From positions 124,001 to 188,000 of the forward strand of contig JAEUNO010000031.1 in NCBI GenBank assembly GCA_016791045.1: a stretch of 64,000 bases of DNA. The letters run 5' to 3'. The stretch's first letter is position 1. Every line of letters starts with the position of its first letter. Of the stretch, positions 1 to 11,677 are shown piece after piece. The stretch comes from Methyloversatilis sp. Lineage in GTDB: Bacteria > Pseudomonadota > Gammaproteobacteria > Burkholderiales > Rhodocyclaceae. The notes under the pieces were generated by a model. The model was not told the DNA's origin and made no database searches. It saw only the letters and a list, made by a program, of their open reading frames with translations. The position numbers were made by a program, and so were the translations under genes.

Positions 1-828
1 GGCAGCTGGCTTGCGCGCCGGCCGCGCGAATCGGTCATCGTGGCCACCAAGGTGGCCGGACCGGCGCGCGGCATCGAATGGATACGCGGCGGGCCGCTGG
101 CGCTGGATGAAAGCAATATCCGTCAGGCGGTCGAAGGATCGCTCGCGCGACTGCGCACCGACTACATCGACCTATACCAGATCCACTGGCCGGCGCGCAA
201 TGTGCCGATGTTCGGCCAGTATGAATATGACCCGGGCGGCGAGCGCGAGGCGGAATCGCTGCGCAGCCAGCTCGAGGCGCTCGGCCGGCTGATCGAGGAA
301 GGCAAGATCCGCCATGTCGGCGTGTCGAACGAAACGCCGTGGGGCCTGATGACCTGCCTGCGGCTGGCCGACGAAGGTCTGCCGCGCGTGGTGAGCATCC
401 AGAACGCCTATCACCTGATGAACCGTACCTTCGATGTCGGCCTGTCCGAGGTGTGTACGCGCGAGCAGGTGTCGCTGCTGGCGTACTCGCCGCTCGGCTT
501 CGGCCACCTGACCGGCAAATACGCCGAACGCGCCGACGCGGCAGGTCGAATCAATGAATTTCCGCAGTTCGGACAGCGCTACTTCAAGGAAAATGTGGCG
601 CCGGCTTCGCGCGCCTACGCCCTGCTGGCGCACGAACACGGACTGACTCCGACCCAGCTGGCGCTCGCGTTCTGCTATCGGCGCCATGCCGTGGCGAGTA
701 CCCTGATCGGTGTGACCACGCGCACTCAGTTGCGGGAAAATATCGATGCGTGGGCCGTTACGCTGTCGAACGCGCTGAACGAAGCCATCGACGCGCTGCA
801 CCTGCGCTACACCAACCCGGCGCCTTGA
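1..828 (+). CDS. Tas-type NADP(H)-dependent aldo/keto reductase, 5'-truncated
   Basis: The reading frame is open from the first base, so the gene begins upstream of the window; the first ATG at 40 is internal. The visible 275 residues are the C-terminal part of an aldo/keto reductase TIM barrel. They include the conserved YIDLYQIHWPARNVPMFG segment, which is characteristic of the Tas/YghZ branch of the family, and the GKIRHVGVSNE strand that follows. The C-terminal NADP-binding part (LIGVTTRTQLREN) is present. Family members reduce aldehydes or ketones with NADPH in the cytoplasm; the physiological substrate cannot be read from sequence. The catalytic Asp/Tyr/Lys/His set lies partly upstream of the window. 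The next gene starts 38 bases downstream with its own ribosome binding site. Confidence 0.9.
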   Translation, partial: GSWLARRPRESVIVATKVAGPARGIEWIRGGPLALDESNIRQAVEGSLARLRTDYIDLYQIHWPARNVPMFGQYEYDPGGEREAESLRSQLEALGRLIEEGKIRHVGVSNETPWGLMTCLRLADEGLPRVVSIQNAYHLMNRTFDVGLSEVCTREQVSLLAYSPLGFGHLTGKYAERADAAGRINEFPQFGQRYFKENVAPASRAYALLAHEHGLTPTQLALAFCYRRHAVASTLIGVTTRTQLRENIDAWAVTLSNALNEAIDALHLRYTNPAP

Positions 829-866
829 CCGGGCGCCCTGCCATGTTGCACAGAGGAGATTTCCGG

Positions 867-2249
867 ATGTTCATCAAGCCGTTAGCCGCGTTGATCGCGG
901 CCAGCGTCATGCTCGCGCCGATGTCGGCGGGCGCCAATACAGCCGCCCCGAAGCCGGCGGCCAGCGCCAAGACAAGCAAACCGGCCGCAAAGGCCAGCAC
1001 GAAAGGCAGCACCAAGGTTGCCGCGCCGAAGGAAGCGGGCGAAGTCGAACTGGCGCACGGTCTGGACGAAGCCGCAGCGCTCGCGCTGCAGGCGCTGGTG
1101 GACGACTTCAATGCCGGCGGCAAGGCCAAGCAGAAAATCGTGCTCAGCACGCGCAACTGGGAAGACGCGGACGCTGCGGCGCCTGCGCTCCCGGCCATGC
1201 TGGTGCTCGACGACGGCGCGCGTCAGCGCTTCCTCGATGGCAAGCCGCGCTACACCCCGCTGCATCAGGTGATGACGACCGCGAAGGAGAAATTCACTCA
1301 CGCTGCCATCCCTGCGCCGATGCCCCCCTACCTGAATGGCACCAAAGGCCGCCTGAATGCGCTGCCGATCGGGCTCACGACGCCGGTCATGTTCTACAAC
1401 CGCGATGCCTTCAGCCGGGTCGGGCTCGACCCGAACGTGCCACCGACCCACTGGTTCTCGCTGCAGGAAGCGCTCGGCACGCTGCGCGATGGCGGCTACG
1501 CCTGCCCCTACACCAGTGCTCGCCCGACCCAGATTCATGTGGACAACATCAGCGCGTGGCACAACGAGCCGTTCGCGCGCAAGCAGGGCAAGACCGGCGA
1601 AGCGCTCGCCATCAACGGCCTCGTGCAGGTGAAGCATCTGGCCATGATGTCGTCGTGGTACAAGAGCCGCTATCTGCACATTTTCGGGCGTGGCGACGAG
1701 GCGGTCCCGATGTTCGCCGGCGGCCAGTGTCAGGTGCTGACGGCTCGCTCCTCCGCCTGGCCGCAGATCAAGCGCGACGCCAAGTTCGACGTCGGTGTCG
1801 CGGCGCTGCCCTTCCACGAAGACATTCGTAACGCGCCGCGCCATACGCTGGCTGACGGTGCCAGCCTGTGGGTGAGCGCCGGTCGCGGCGCCGAGGAAAC
1901 GCGCACCATCGCGCGCTTCGTCACCTTCCTGCTCGATCCGGATCGCCAGGCCCAGTGGTCGCTGGCCACCGGCTTCATTCCGTTGAACCGCGCCGGCATG
2001 GTGGCCATCAGTCCGGTCGATGCGCCGACGGCGGACAGCGTCGCCCGGGTGGCACTGCGCCAGCTGGCCGGTCGCGCCGGCGCGAAGGACGAACAGACCA
2101 GCCACGCCGCCAGCAACCCGCGCGTGCGGGCGGTGCTCGACGAAGAACTGGAAGAGCTGTGGGCCGACCGCAAGCCGGCCAAGGCCGTGCTCGACACGGC
2201 GGTGCTGAGGGCAGGGCCATGTGTGACGTCGATCAACTTGTCCTGCTGA
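867..2249 (+). CDS. Orphan UgpB-like periplasmic solute-binding protein
   Basis: A 460-aa family 1 extracellular solute-binding protein resembling UgpB, the sn-glycerol-3-phosphate receptor. ATG 867 is chosen because AGAGGAGA (852-859) precedes it by 7 bases and a signal peptide follows directly (MFIKPLAALIAASVMLAPMS). UgpB-like landmarks are TTPVMFYNRDAFSRVGLDP, SAWHNEPFA, GASLWVSAG and VLDEELEELWADRK. The part after the signal peptide is unusual: residues about 25-60 are an Ala/Lys/Thr/Ser-rich linker where UgpB normally starts its first beta strand. The last 13 residues also diverge from UgpB, and the 3' end overlaps the next gene by 31 bases. No permease or ATPase genes are adjacent, but ugpQ and glpK are, so a role in glycerophosphodiester/glycerol-phosphate capture or sensing is inferred. 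A homologue with a different polyol-phosphate ligand is also possible. Confidence 0.8.
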   Translation: MFIKPLAALIAASVMLAPMSAGANTAAPKPAASAKTSKPAAKASTKGSTKVAAPKEAGEVELAHGLDEAAALALQALVDDFNAGGKAKQKIVLSTRNWEDADAAAPALPAMLVLDDGARQRFLDGKPRYTPLHQVMTTAKEKFTHAAIPAPMPPYLNGTKGRLNALPIGLTTPVMFYNRDAFSRVGLDPNVPPTHWFSLQEALGTLRDGGYACPYTSARPTQIHVDNISAWHNEPFARKQGKTGEALAINGLVQVKHLAMMSSWYKSRYLHIFGRGDEAVPMFAGGQCQVLTARSSAWPQIKRDAKFDVGVAALPFHEDIRNAPRHTLADGASLWVSAGRGAEETRTIARFVTFLLDPDRQAQWSLATGFIPLNRAGMVAISPVDAPTADSVARVALRQLAGRAGAKDEQTSHAASNPRVRAVLDEELEELWADRKPAKAVLDTAVLRAGPCVTSINLSC

Positions 2250-2455
2250 TCCGCTCGGCGCGTGAAGACGCGTCGGTCGGAGAACCGCTGCGCCGGCTGC
2301 TCGCGCTCGACGATGCGGCGCGCGTCAAGGCGATCGAGAAGTGGGTGCGCGAAGGCGTTGCCGCCGGCACGTCGGTGGACATGCTGACCGCCATCGCCTG
2401 GCTGACCGACGACGACATCGCGCGTCAGGCGCGCGAGTTGCTCGATCCGGTCTGA
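2219..2455 (+). CDS. Small conserved-looking protein of unknown function (78 aa)
   Basis: ATG 2219 lies inside the 3' end of the UgpB-like gene, a 31-base overlap that suggests translational coupling. The product is a soluble, mostly helical 78-aa protein with no signal peptide or membrane segment; it is rich in Asp, Arg, Ala and Leu (for example LLALDDAARVKAIEKWVREG). It lies 10 bases before ugpQ, so it appears to be the middle gene of a three-gene unit. I do not recognise the family. The high third-position GC matches its neighbours and supports real coding. Confidence 0.6.
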   Translation: MCDVDQLVLLIRSAREDASVGEPLRRLLALDDAARVKAIEKWVREGVAAGTSVDMLTAIAWLTDDDIARQARELLDPV

Positions 2456-2465
2456 AGCGGGCCCG

Positions 2466-3218
2466 ATGACGTCCAGGCGGTCGCTCTGGCCCTATCCGCT
2501 GTGGATCGCCCATCGCGGCGGTGGCTCGGCGGCGCCGGAGAACACGATCGCCGCGATCCGCACCGGCGCGGCAGCCGGCTTCGGCATGGTCGAATTCGAC
2601 GTCATGCTGAGCGGCGATGACGTACCGCTGCTGATCCACGACGAAACGCTGGAGCGCACGACCGACGGCGCCGGCAAGGTCAGCGCACACAGCGCCCGCG
2701 CGTTGCGGCAACTCGATGCCGGGCGCTGGCACGGCCCGACCTTCGCCGGAGAACGCATTCCGACGCTGGATCAGGCCCTCGACTGCCTGCTGGCGCTGGA
2801 CATCACCGCCAACATCGAAATCAAGCCGGCCACCGGCTTCGAGCGCCGCACCGGCGAAGTCGTCGCGCGCGCGATTGCGGCGCGCTGGCCTGCCGGCGAG
2901 CAGCCGCCACTGCTGTCCTCGTTCTCGATGGACGCCCTGGAGGCGGCGCGCGAGGTGGCGCCCGATCTGCCGCGCGGCCTGCTGTTCGAACGGCTGCCCG
3001 AAGACTGGGCGGCCCGGGTGCAGGCACATGGCGCGCTGTCGGTGCACTGCGACCAGTCTGCGCTCGATGGTCAGCAACTCCGGGCGGTGCGCGAAACAGG
3101 CGTGCCGCTGCTGTGCTACACCGTGAATGACGCTGCGCGCGCCCGTGAGCTGATTGCGGCCGGTGTGGCCGGACTGTTCACCGACCTGCTCGACCTGCCT
3201 CAGCGCTGCTGCACATGA
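2466..3218 (+). CDS. ugpQ: Glycerophosphodiester phosphodiesterase
   Basis: A 250-aa GDPD of the cytosolic UgpQ type. It hydrolyses glycerophosphodiesters to sn-glycerol-3-phosphate and an alcohol. Family signatures: [15 protein letters not shown] at the N terminus (catalytic His-Arg and the first acidic ligand), [10 protein letters not shown] (metal-binding Glu/Asp), [15 protein letters not shown] (second catalytic His) and IEIKP. There is no signal peptide, so the protein is cytoplasmic. The gene follows the UgpB-like and 78-aa genes. Its 3' end overlaps the convergent glycerol kinase gene by 19 bases, which fits a shared role in glycerol-phosphate use. Length matches E. coli UgpQ (247 aa). 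Confidence 0.93.
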   Translation: MTSRRSLWPYPLWIAHRGGGSAAPENTIAAIRTGAAAGFGMVEFDVMLSGDDVPLLIHDETLERTTDGAGKVSAHSARALRQLDAGRWHGPTFAGERIPTLDQALDCLLALDITANIEIKPATGFERRTGEVVARAIAARWPAGEQPPLLSSFSMDALEAAREVAPDLPRGLLFERLPEDWAARVQAHGALSVHCDQSALDGQQLRAVRETGVPLLCYTVNDAARARELIAAGVAGLFTDLLDLPQRCCT

Positions 3219-4672
3219 TCGAGCGTGGCATGCAGCGCGGCCCGCCATTGTGCGATCAGTGCGTCGCCTGACGCGCCCGACGGCAGGTACAGCCGACCGT
3301 CGTCAGCCGCCGTCTGCAGTGCGATCCCTGCGCCCAGCGCCGCCAGCCGCGCCGCGCCCAGTGCCGTGGTTTCGGTCGCCGGTGCGACGCGCACCGCGCA
3401 GCCGAGCAGGTCGGCCTGCATCTGCATCAGCAGCCCATTGACCGTGCCGCCGCCATCGACGCGCAGTTCTCGCAGCGACGCACCGGCGTCTGCCTCCATC
3501 GCGCGCATCACATCCAGCGTCTGCAGCGCGATGGCTTCGAGCGCGGCACGGGCGATGTGGGCGCGTGTGGTGCCGCGCGTCAGGCCATAGATCGCGCCGC
3601 GCGCCTCGGCCGACCAGTGCGGTGCGCCCAGGCCGGTGAAGGCCGGCACGAGGGTGACGCCGGCGCTGTCCGGCACGCTGCCCGCCAGCGCCTCGATGTC
3701 GCCCGAGCGGGCGATCAGTCCCAGCCCGTCGCGCAACCACTGCACCAGGGCCCCGGTCACGAACACGCTGCCTTCGAGCGCGTATTCGATGCGTGACGAC
3801 GTCTGCGCCGCACAGGTGGTCAGCAGACCGTGGCGCGACGTGATGGCCTGCTCACCGGTATGCATGAGCATGAAACAGCCGGTGCCGTAGGTGTTCTTGG
3901 CCAGCCCCGGCGCCGTGCAGCCCTGCCCGTAAAGTGCCGCCTGCTGGTCGCCGGCGATGCCGGTGATCGGCAGCGCACGGCCGAACAGCGCGGCGCCGGT
4001 TTCCGCCAGGGCGCCGCTGGACGGCACGACGCGCGGCAGCAGCGCACGCGGAATCGCGAACAGTTCGAGCAGGCCTTCGTCCCACTGCCCGGTGTGGATG
4101 TCCAGCAGCTGGGTGCGGCTGGCGTTGGTCAGATCGGTCAGGTGCGCGCGCCCGCCGGTGAGCTGCCACACCAGCCAGCTGTCCATCGTGCCGCAGGCCA
4201 GTTCGCCGCGCAGTGCGCGTTCGCGGGCGCCGGGCAGGTGGTCGAGCAGCCAGGCGATCTTGCTGGCTGAAAAATAGGGGTCGAGCACCAGGCCGGTCCT
4301 GGCGCGCACCGCGTCCTCGTGGCCGTCGGCCTTGAGGCGGGCGCAGACGTCCGCCGTGCGTCGGTCCTGCCAGACGATGGCCGGACCGAGCGGCTCGCCG
4401 GTCGCGCGGTCCCACAGCAGCACTGTTTCGCGCTGGTTCGTGATGCCGACCGCCGCAATGTCGGCCGGCGACAGCGCGGCGCGCGTCAGCACCTCGCGCA
4501 CGCAGTCGACGGTGTCCGTCCAGATGCGCCGGGCGTCATGTTCCACCCAGCCGGGCCGCGGGTAATGCTGCGGCAGTTCGCGCTGCGCCATCGCAACGAC
4601 GCGGCTGTCGGCGTCGAACAGCAGTGCGCGCGAGCTGGTCGTGCCCTGATCGAGTGCGAGGATGTGGCGCAT
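3200..4672 (-). CDS. glpK: Glycerol kinase
   Basis: A 490-aa FGGY-family kinase phosphorylating glycerol to sn-glycerol-3-phosphate with ATP. The N terminus ([15 protein letters not shown]) is the ATP-binding signature, followed by [11 protein letters not shown] and [13 protein letters not shown], all typical of GlpK. The C-terminal FGGY signature region is [18 protein letters not shown]. Start 4672 is used because AAGGAGAAG lies just upstream on the coding strand; the frame extends ten codons further (to 4702) without a better site. Length is close to E. coli GlpK (502 aa). It is convergent with ugpQ (19-base overlap) and divergent from alaS with 122 bases between the starts. No glpF or glpD is adjacent. 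Confidence 0.95.
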   Translation of the reverse strand: MRHILALDQGTTSSRALLFDADSRVVAMAQRELPQHYPRPGWVEHDARRIWTDTVDCVREVLTRAALSPADIAAVGITNQRETVLLWDRATGEPLGPAIVWQDRRTADVCARLKADGHEDAVRARTGLVLDPYFSASKIAWLLDHLPGARERALRGELACGTMDSWLVWQLTGGRAHLTDLTNASRTQLLDIHTGQWDEGLLELFAIPRALLPRVVPSSGALAETGAALFGRALPITGIAGDQQAALYGQGCTAPGLAKNTYGTGCFMLMHTGEQAITSRHGLLTTCAAQTSSRIEYALEGSVFVTGALVQWLRDGLGLIARSGDIEALAGSVPDSAGVTLVPAFTGLGAPHWSAEARGAIYGLTRGTTRAHIARAALEAIALQTLDVMRAMEADAGASLRELRVDGGGTVNGLLMQMQADLLGCAVRVAPATETTALGAARLAALGAGIALQTAADDGRLYLPSGASGDALIAQWRAALHATLDHVQQR

Positions 4673-4751
4673 GTCTTCTCCTTGTCCGCCTGTCGTATCC
4701 ACGGCAGCGCAGTCATCGGACGCTACGGGCGGAATGCTAGAATCTGCGGCT

Positions 4752-4770
4752 GTTTAGCGCAGTTTAGCGC
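4752..4770. repeat. Short direct repeat in the glpK-alaS divergent promoter region
   Basis: The nonamer GTTTAGCGC occurs twice, at 4752-4760 and 4762-4770, exactly 10 bases (about one helical turn) apart. It ends 24 bases before the alaS start. The phasing would suit a regulator binding one face of the DNA, or the repeat could be chance. No matching family is known to me. Confidence 0.4.
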
Positions 4771-4794
4771 CCTCCTGATCCCCCATTGCCGACC

Positions 4795-7598
<2,804 letters not shown>

Positions 7599-7599
<1 letters not shown>

Positions 7600-7895
7600 T
7601 GAAGCGGACGATTTTCATGGCGCTGGCGCTCGTCGCCGGCGGGCTGGTGCAGGCCGGCGAAGGCACGATGATCGAGGCGACCACCGCGGCCGGCGAGAAG
7701 GTGCAGTTGATGCCGGACGGCCGCTGGAAATTCGTCGATCAGGCGAAGCAGGTCGAGGCGAAGAAGATCGCCGACACCTACCCTGAAAACCACCTTCGGC
7801 CGGAAGGCGCGCAGGGCGGCTGGTTCGGCACCCGCGTGCTGATGCCCGGCGACAAGGACTACAACCGCGGCACGCTGAATCCGAAGATGCGCTGA
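7599..7895 (+). CDS. Small exported protein of unknown function
   Basis: A 98-aa protein whose ATG overlaps the alaS stop (TGATG), so it is probably translated by coupling to alaS. The N terminus MKRTIFMALALVAGGLVQAG is a clear signal peptide. The mature part starts with a short beta-rich module (IEATTAAGEKVQLMPDGRW) found in many small periplasmic proteins, followed by a charged stretch and a Gly-rich end. There is no lipobox and no Cys pair. The family is not recognised. Confidence 0.75.
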
Positions 7896-7932
7896 ATCGG
7901 CAGGCCGGCGGTCTGCACCGGCCGGCAATCGG

Positions 7933-8760
7933 TCACAGTGCCAGTTCCGCTTCCGCCGCGTGTTCCGCGCAGTACTCGATGTCAGGCAGGATGGCCGTGC
8001 GGTCCAGGCCGCACAGGTCGGTGATGCTGCGGTTCAGGTGCTCGGCGATATCCTCCGGCTTCACGTCTTCATCGATTTCCATCGCGATCTGGGCGGCGAC
8101 ATTGGTCAGTCGCGCGAGGCGCGTGGCGCTGTCGTGATGCGGCTGGCAGTAGTACTGCATGGCCAGGGCGACGTCATCCGGAAAGTTCCAGCGTGCTGCC
8201 AGCTCTGCGCCCACTTCACAGTGATTGGTGTGCAGCTTCAGATGTTCGACGGCTGCGCGCTCGCTGACGCTGAGTCCATGGCAATCACGCGCAATGTCTT
8301 CGGCGATGCGCGGAAAGGCGATGTGGATCATCAACTGGCCCAGCCGGTGCATCAGGCCGGCGACGTAGGCGTTGTCGGCGTTCTCGCCGGCGTGGCGCGC
8401 GAGCAGTGCATTGGCGCTGGCAGTCATCAGCGCGTGGCGCCAGAAGTCCTTCAGGTCGACACCGGGTACCTTGGGAAACGCACTGCTGACGCCGGCCGAA
8501 ATGACCAGCGTGCGCAGTACGCGCGTCCCGACCAGGCGGACCGCATCGTCGATCGAGCCCACCGTGCGGCGGCTGCCGTAGAAGCCTGAATTGGCGATGC
8601 GCAGCACGCGCGCGCTGATGACCGGATCGAGCCGGATGTCGGCGATCAGCGGCTGCAGGTCCGCATCTTCGTGCTTGAGCGTGTCGATCATCTTCTGTAC
8701 CACCCGCGGAATGACGGGGAGCTGCGCGGTGGCGCTGAAGATGCGTTCCATTGCGTTCAT
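7933..8760 (-). CDS. HDOD-domain signalling protein
   Basis: A 275-aa protein made almost entirely of one HDOD domain, a non-catalytic relative of HD phosphohydrolases found in bacterial signalling proteins. Typical features are the N-terminal LPVIPRVVQKMIDTL, the LDPVISARVLRIANSGFYG helix pair, and SIDDAVRLVGTRVLRTLVIS. The start at 8760 has AAAGGAAG upstream; Met at 8751 is an alternative. It lies 24 bases after the EAL-HDOD gene on the same strand, so the two are probably co-transcribed and may act in the same c-di-GMP or motility/attachment circuit. That role is inferred from the pairing. Confidence 0.9.
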   Translation of the reverse strand: MNAMERIFSATAQLPVIPRVVQKMIDTLKHEDADLQPLIADIRLDPVISARVLRIANSGFYGSRRTVGSIDDAVRLVGTRVLRTLVISAGVSSAFPKVPGVDLKDFWRHALMTASANALLARHAGENADNAYVAGLMHRLGQLMIHIAFPRIAEDIARDCHGLSVSERAAVEHLKLHTNHCEVGAELAARWNFPDDVALAMQYYCQPHHDSATRLARLTNVAAQIAMEIDEDVKPEDIAEHLNRSITDLCGLDRTAILPDIEYCAEHAAEAELAL

Positions 8761-8784
8761 GCAGGCTTCCTTTGTGCGTTCTGG

Positions 8785-10023
8785 TTATTGGCCGAGCGTT
8801 GCCGCCCAGGTCATGGATTCTGAGGTCGCGTTCGTGAATTCGGTCAGGTCGAGCGCTGGCAGACGGGCCAGCGTGAGCACGAATTCGTGCAGCGCGTTGT
8901 CCTCCCAGTTGCGCATCAGCGTAAGCAGTGCGCCCAGGTTGCCCGACCCGTCATTCAGGGCATTCCGGATCGAGTCATCGACCGCCAGGGTCTTCAGGAT
9001 TTCTTCCATCCGGACGCCGAGCAATGCCGGCAGCAGCGACAGGATGCCGGTCAGAAAGGCGCATTCGGGGTCGCAGTCACGGCTGTCGCACCTTTCGGCG
9101 AGCAGTTCCATGGTGCGTGCGCGGGTGGCCACCATGGCAAGCAGCGGGCCGCCGGCCTGCTCACCGCCTTGCGGGCAGAACAGCAGCAATTGCAGCCAGC
9201 GCTGCAGCTGCGTGCGCCCGAGCAGCGTGATGGCCTCGCGCGCGGACGAAATCTGGCGGCCGCCATTGCCGATCGAGTTCGACACCCGCATCAGGTTCAC
9301 CAGCAGTGCCGGCTCCTGCTTGATCAGAGGTTCCATTTCCACCGTCTCCGCGTCGCCGATGACCAGACCGAGCAGTCGCAGCAGCGTCGTTTCACTCGAT
9401 TTCAGCGCGCGTGTGCTCAGCACGCTGGGGCGGGCGAAGAAGTAGCCCTGGAAATAGGCAAAGCCGAGTTCGTTGCAGCGCTGGGCCTGCTCGGCGCTGT
9501 CGACCTTCTCCGCCAGGAGCTTCGCCTTGTAGGGTTTGAAACTGGCGACGATGGCGGGCAGCGTGTCCGGGTCGATGCCCAGAAGGTCGATCTTGATGAA
9601 GGACGCAATCTCGATCAGCGGCCGGAAGTCGTCTTCCAGGCTGAGTACGTCGTCGAGCGCCAGGCGGAAGCCCTTGGCCACCAGATCGCGCGCGCGCTCG
9701 ATGACCGTGGGCGTCGGCGGAATCGTTTCCAGCAACTCGATGACGATCTTGTCGGGCGGCAGCAACTCGATCGCTTCGGACATCAGCATTTCCTCGCTGA
9801 CGTTGATGAAGCCGAATGCATTGCCGAGCGAGTTCTCCAGTCCCAGCTCGTTGAACACCGTGGTGATCACGCGGGCGGTTGCACTGACGTCGCTGCTGAA
9901 TTCCGCGTGTTCCATCTGGCCGGAGCGGAACAGCAGTTCGTACGCGTACAGGGTGCCATCCCGGTCGAGGATGGGCTGGCGTCCGACGAAGATGGAGGTG
10001 GAGGTGGTGTTGTTATTCGGCAT
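8785..10023 (-). CDS. EAL-HDOD (YuxH-family) regulatory protein, EAL probably degenerate
   Basis: A 412-aa protein with an N-terminal EAL-like domain (about residues 8-205) and a C-terminal HDOD domain (about 210-400; GDAETVEMEPLIKQEPALL and ISSAREAITLLGRTQLQRW). The signature EAL reads ELL in GRQPILDRDGTLYAYELLF, and the loop-6 DDFGTG motif reads DDVLSLE. Phosphodiesterase activity is therefore doubtful, although the IKID and AEKV metal-site regions remain. Such proteins usually bind c-di-GMP or partners rather than hydrolyse it. The start at 10023 (MPNNNTTSTSIFVGRQP) fits the domain boundary; the frame runs on to 10080 without a convincing ribosome site. It is upstream of the HDOD gene. Confidence 0.88.
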   Translation of the reverse strand: MPNNNTTSTSIFVGRQPILDRDGTLYAYELLFRSGQMEHAEFSSDVSATARVITTVFNELGLENSLGNAFGFINVSEEMLMSEAIELLPPDKIVIELLETIPPTPTVIERARDLVAKGFRLALDDVLSLEDDFRPLIEIASFIKIDLLGIDPDTLPAIVASFKPYKAKLLAEKVDSAEQAQRCNELGFAYFQGYFFARPSVLSTRALKSSETTLLRLLGLVIGDAETVEMEPLIKQEPALLVNLMRVSNSIGNGGRQISSAREAITLLGRTQLQRWLQLLLFCPQGGEQAGGPLLAMVATRARTMELLAERCDSRDCDPECAFLTGILSLLPALLGVRMEEILKTLAVDDSIRNALNDGSGNLGALLTLMRNWEDNALHEFVLTLARLPALDLTEFTNATSESMTWAATLGQ

Positions 10024-10164
10024 GTACCGGTTTCGGCATGCCGAACTCAAGATTGAGGGTCTAGAGCCCAAATATTGCACGCGACACGAAATGTGTCACC
10101 GATTTCATCCGTTCGCTTCACCGTCGGCCGACTCGCCGGACCGGCTGACGGTGAGGCGAAAGAC

Positions 10165-11541
10165 TCAGAACGGCAGCTTCAGGTCCGGCCGTGCGCGCAG
10201 CAAAACGCCCCGGAAATCGCCCTGGATACGGGCCAGCGCGGCGTCGGTGTCGGCTTCGAAGCGCAGCACGACCACCGGCGTGGTGTTCGAGGCGCGCATC
10301 AGACCGAAGCCGTCGGCGTACTCGACGCGCAGGCCGTCGATCTTGATGATTTCGCGCGCGCCATCGAACACCGCCGATTGCTGCATGTCGGCGATCAGCG
10401 CATGCGGCTCGCCCTCGTTCATCTTGAGATTGAGCTCCGGCGTCGAGATTGCGGTCGGAAGCGCCTTCAGCACGGCGTTGCCGTCCGGCGACGCAGACAG
10501 GATTTCCAGCAGGCGGGCGGCCGCGTACAGGCCGTCGTCGAAGCCGAACCAGCGCTCCTTGAAGAACATGTGGCCGCTCATTTCGCCGGCGAGTGCGGCA
10601 CCGCTCTGCTTGAGCTTGGCCTTGATCAGCGCATGACCGGTGTTCCACATGATCGGCTCGCCGCCGTGTTCGCGCACCCAGGGTGCGAGCAGGCGCGTGC
10701 ATTTCACGTCATAGACGATCTGTGCGCCGGGCTGGCGCGACAGCACGTCGGCGGCGAACAGCATAAGCTGACGATCGGGGTAGATGATTTCGCCGTCGCG
10801 CGTGACCACGCCCAGACGGTCGCCGTCGCCGTCGAAGGCGAGGCCGATTTCGGCGTCACCCGCGGCGAGCACGCGGATCAGGTCTTCCAGGTTTTCCGGC
10901 TTGGACGGATCCGGATGGTGGTTCGGGAAGTGACCATCGACCTCGCAGAACAGCGGCGTCACCTGGCAGCCCAGCGCTTCGAACAGCTTCGGGCCGATGT
11001 CGCCGGCCACGCCGTTGCCGCAGTCGATGACGATCTTCATCGGCCGCTTGAGCTTCACGTCGGACGTCACGCGGGCGATGTATGCGTCGCGCACGTCGGC
11101 GTGGCGGGTGGTGCCCACGCCATGCACCAGATCGTTTTCGATGATGCGCCGGCGCAGGTCCTGGATCATGTCGCCGTACAGCGTCTGGCCGCCGAGCACC
11201 ATTTTCAGCCCGTTGTAGTCGGGTGGGTTGTGACTGCCGGTCACGCTGACCGCGCTGTCGGTGCCCAGATCGAAGGCGGCGAAGTACGACAGCGGCGTCG
11301 GCACGCAGCCGATATCCAGCACGTCGACGCCGGCGGCATTGATGCCGGCGGCCAGTGCGCCCGCCAGTTCGGGCCCCGACAGCCGGCCGTCACGGCCGAC
11401 GGCGATGGTGCGCTGGCCGCGCTTGACGGCTTCTGAGCCGAGCGCGTGGCCGATGGCGCGAACCGCTTCCGCGGTCAGCGTCTTGTCGACGATGCCGCGG
11501 ATGTCGTAGGCCTTGAAAATTTCGGGTGCGGGGAAGGACAT
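10165..11541 (-). CDS. Phosphomannomutase/phosphoglucomutase (AlgC type)
   Basis: A 458-aa alpha-D-phosphohexomutase, interconverting hexose 6- and 1-phosphates (mannose/glucose) for nucleotide-sugar, LPS and exopolysaccharide synthesis. Domain landmarks: FKAYDIRGIVD at the N terminus, the phosphoserine loop SVTGSHNPPDYNGLKM with Ser103, the Mg loop FDGDGDRLGV, the sugar loop GEMSGHMFF, and the phosphate-binding C-terminal domain (LRVEYADGFGLMRASNTTP). Start 11541 has AAAGGAAA upstream; the frame extends to 11673 without coding features. Length matches AlgC (about 463 aa). It could supply precursors for the exopolysaccharide locus at 44-49 kb, but there is no operon link. Confidence 0.94.
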   Translation of the reverse strand: MSFPAPEIFKAYDIRGIVDKTLTAEAVRAIGHALGSEAVKRGQRTIAVGRDGRLSGPELAGALAAGINAAGVDVLDIGCVPTPLSYFAAFDLGTDSAVSVTGSHNPPDYNGLKMVLGGQTLYGDMIQDLRRRIIENDLVHGVGTTRHADVRDAYIARVTSDVKLKRPMKIVIDCGNGVAGDIGPKLFEALGCQVTPLFCEVDGHFPNHHPDPSKPENLEDLIRVLAAGDAEIGLAFDGDGDRLGVVTRDGEIIYPDRQLMLFAADVLSRQPGAQIVYDVKCTRLLAPWVREHGGEPIMWNTGHALIKAKLKQSGAALAGEMSGHMFFKERWFGFDDGLYAAARLLEILSASPDGNAVLKALPTAISTPELNLKMNEGEPHALIADMQQSAVFDGAREIIKIDGLRVEYADGFGLMRASNTTPVVVLRFEADTDAALARIQGDFRGVLLRARPDLKLPF

Positions 11542-11677
11542 CTGTTTTCCTTTCTCTGGATTCGGGGGCGGCACGGTGCATCGGGTGCCATGCGGCAGCG
11601 CGGCAATTATCCTTCGGCAGGCGCGAGGGTGACGCGCATCAGTGCGCAGTCTGGTGCGTATTTCATTGCGCAAACCC

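Noticed and set aside
2180-2249. Frameshift at the end of the UgpB-like gene
   Set aside because: The C terminus diverges from UgpB after LDTAVLR, but the alternative frame is occupied by the start of the 78-aa gene and does not restore a UgpB tail, so I treat it as natural divergence.
10075-11436. Long plus-strand open frame opposite the phosphohexomutase gene
   Set aside because: Antisense shadow; the minus strand carries all phosphohexomutase motifs.
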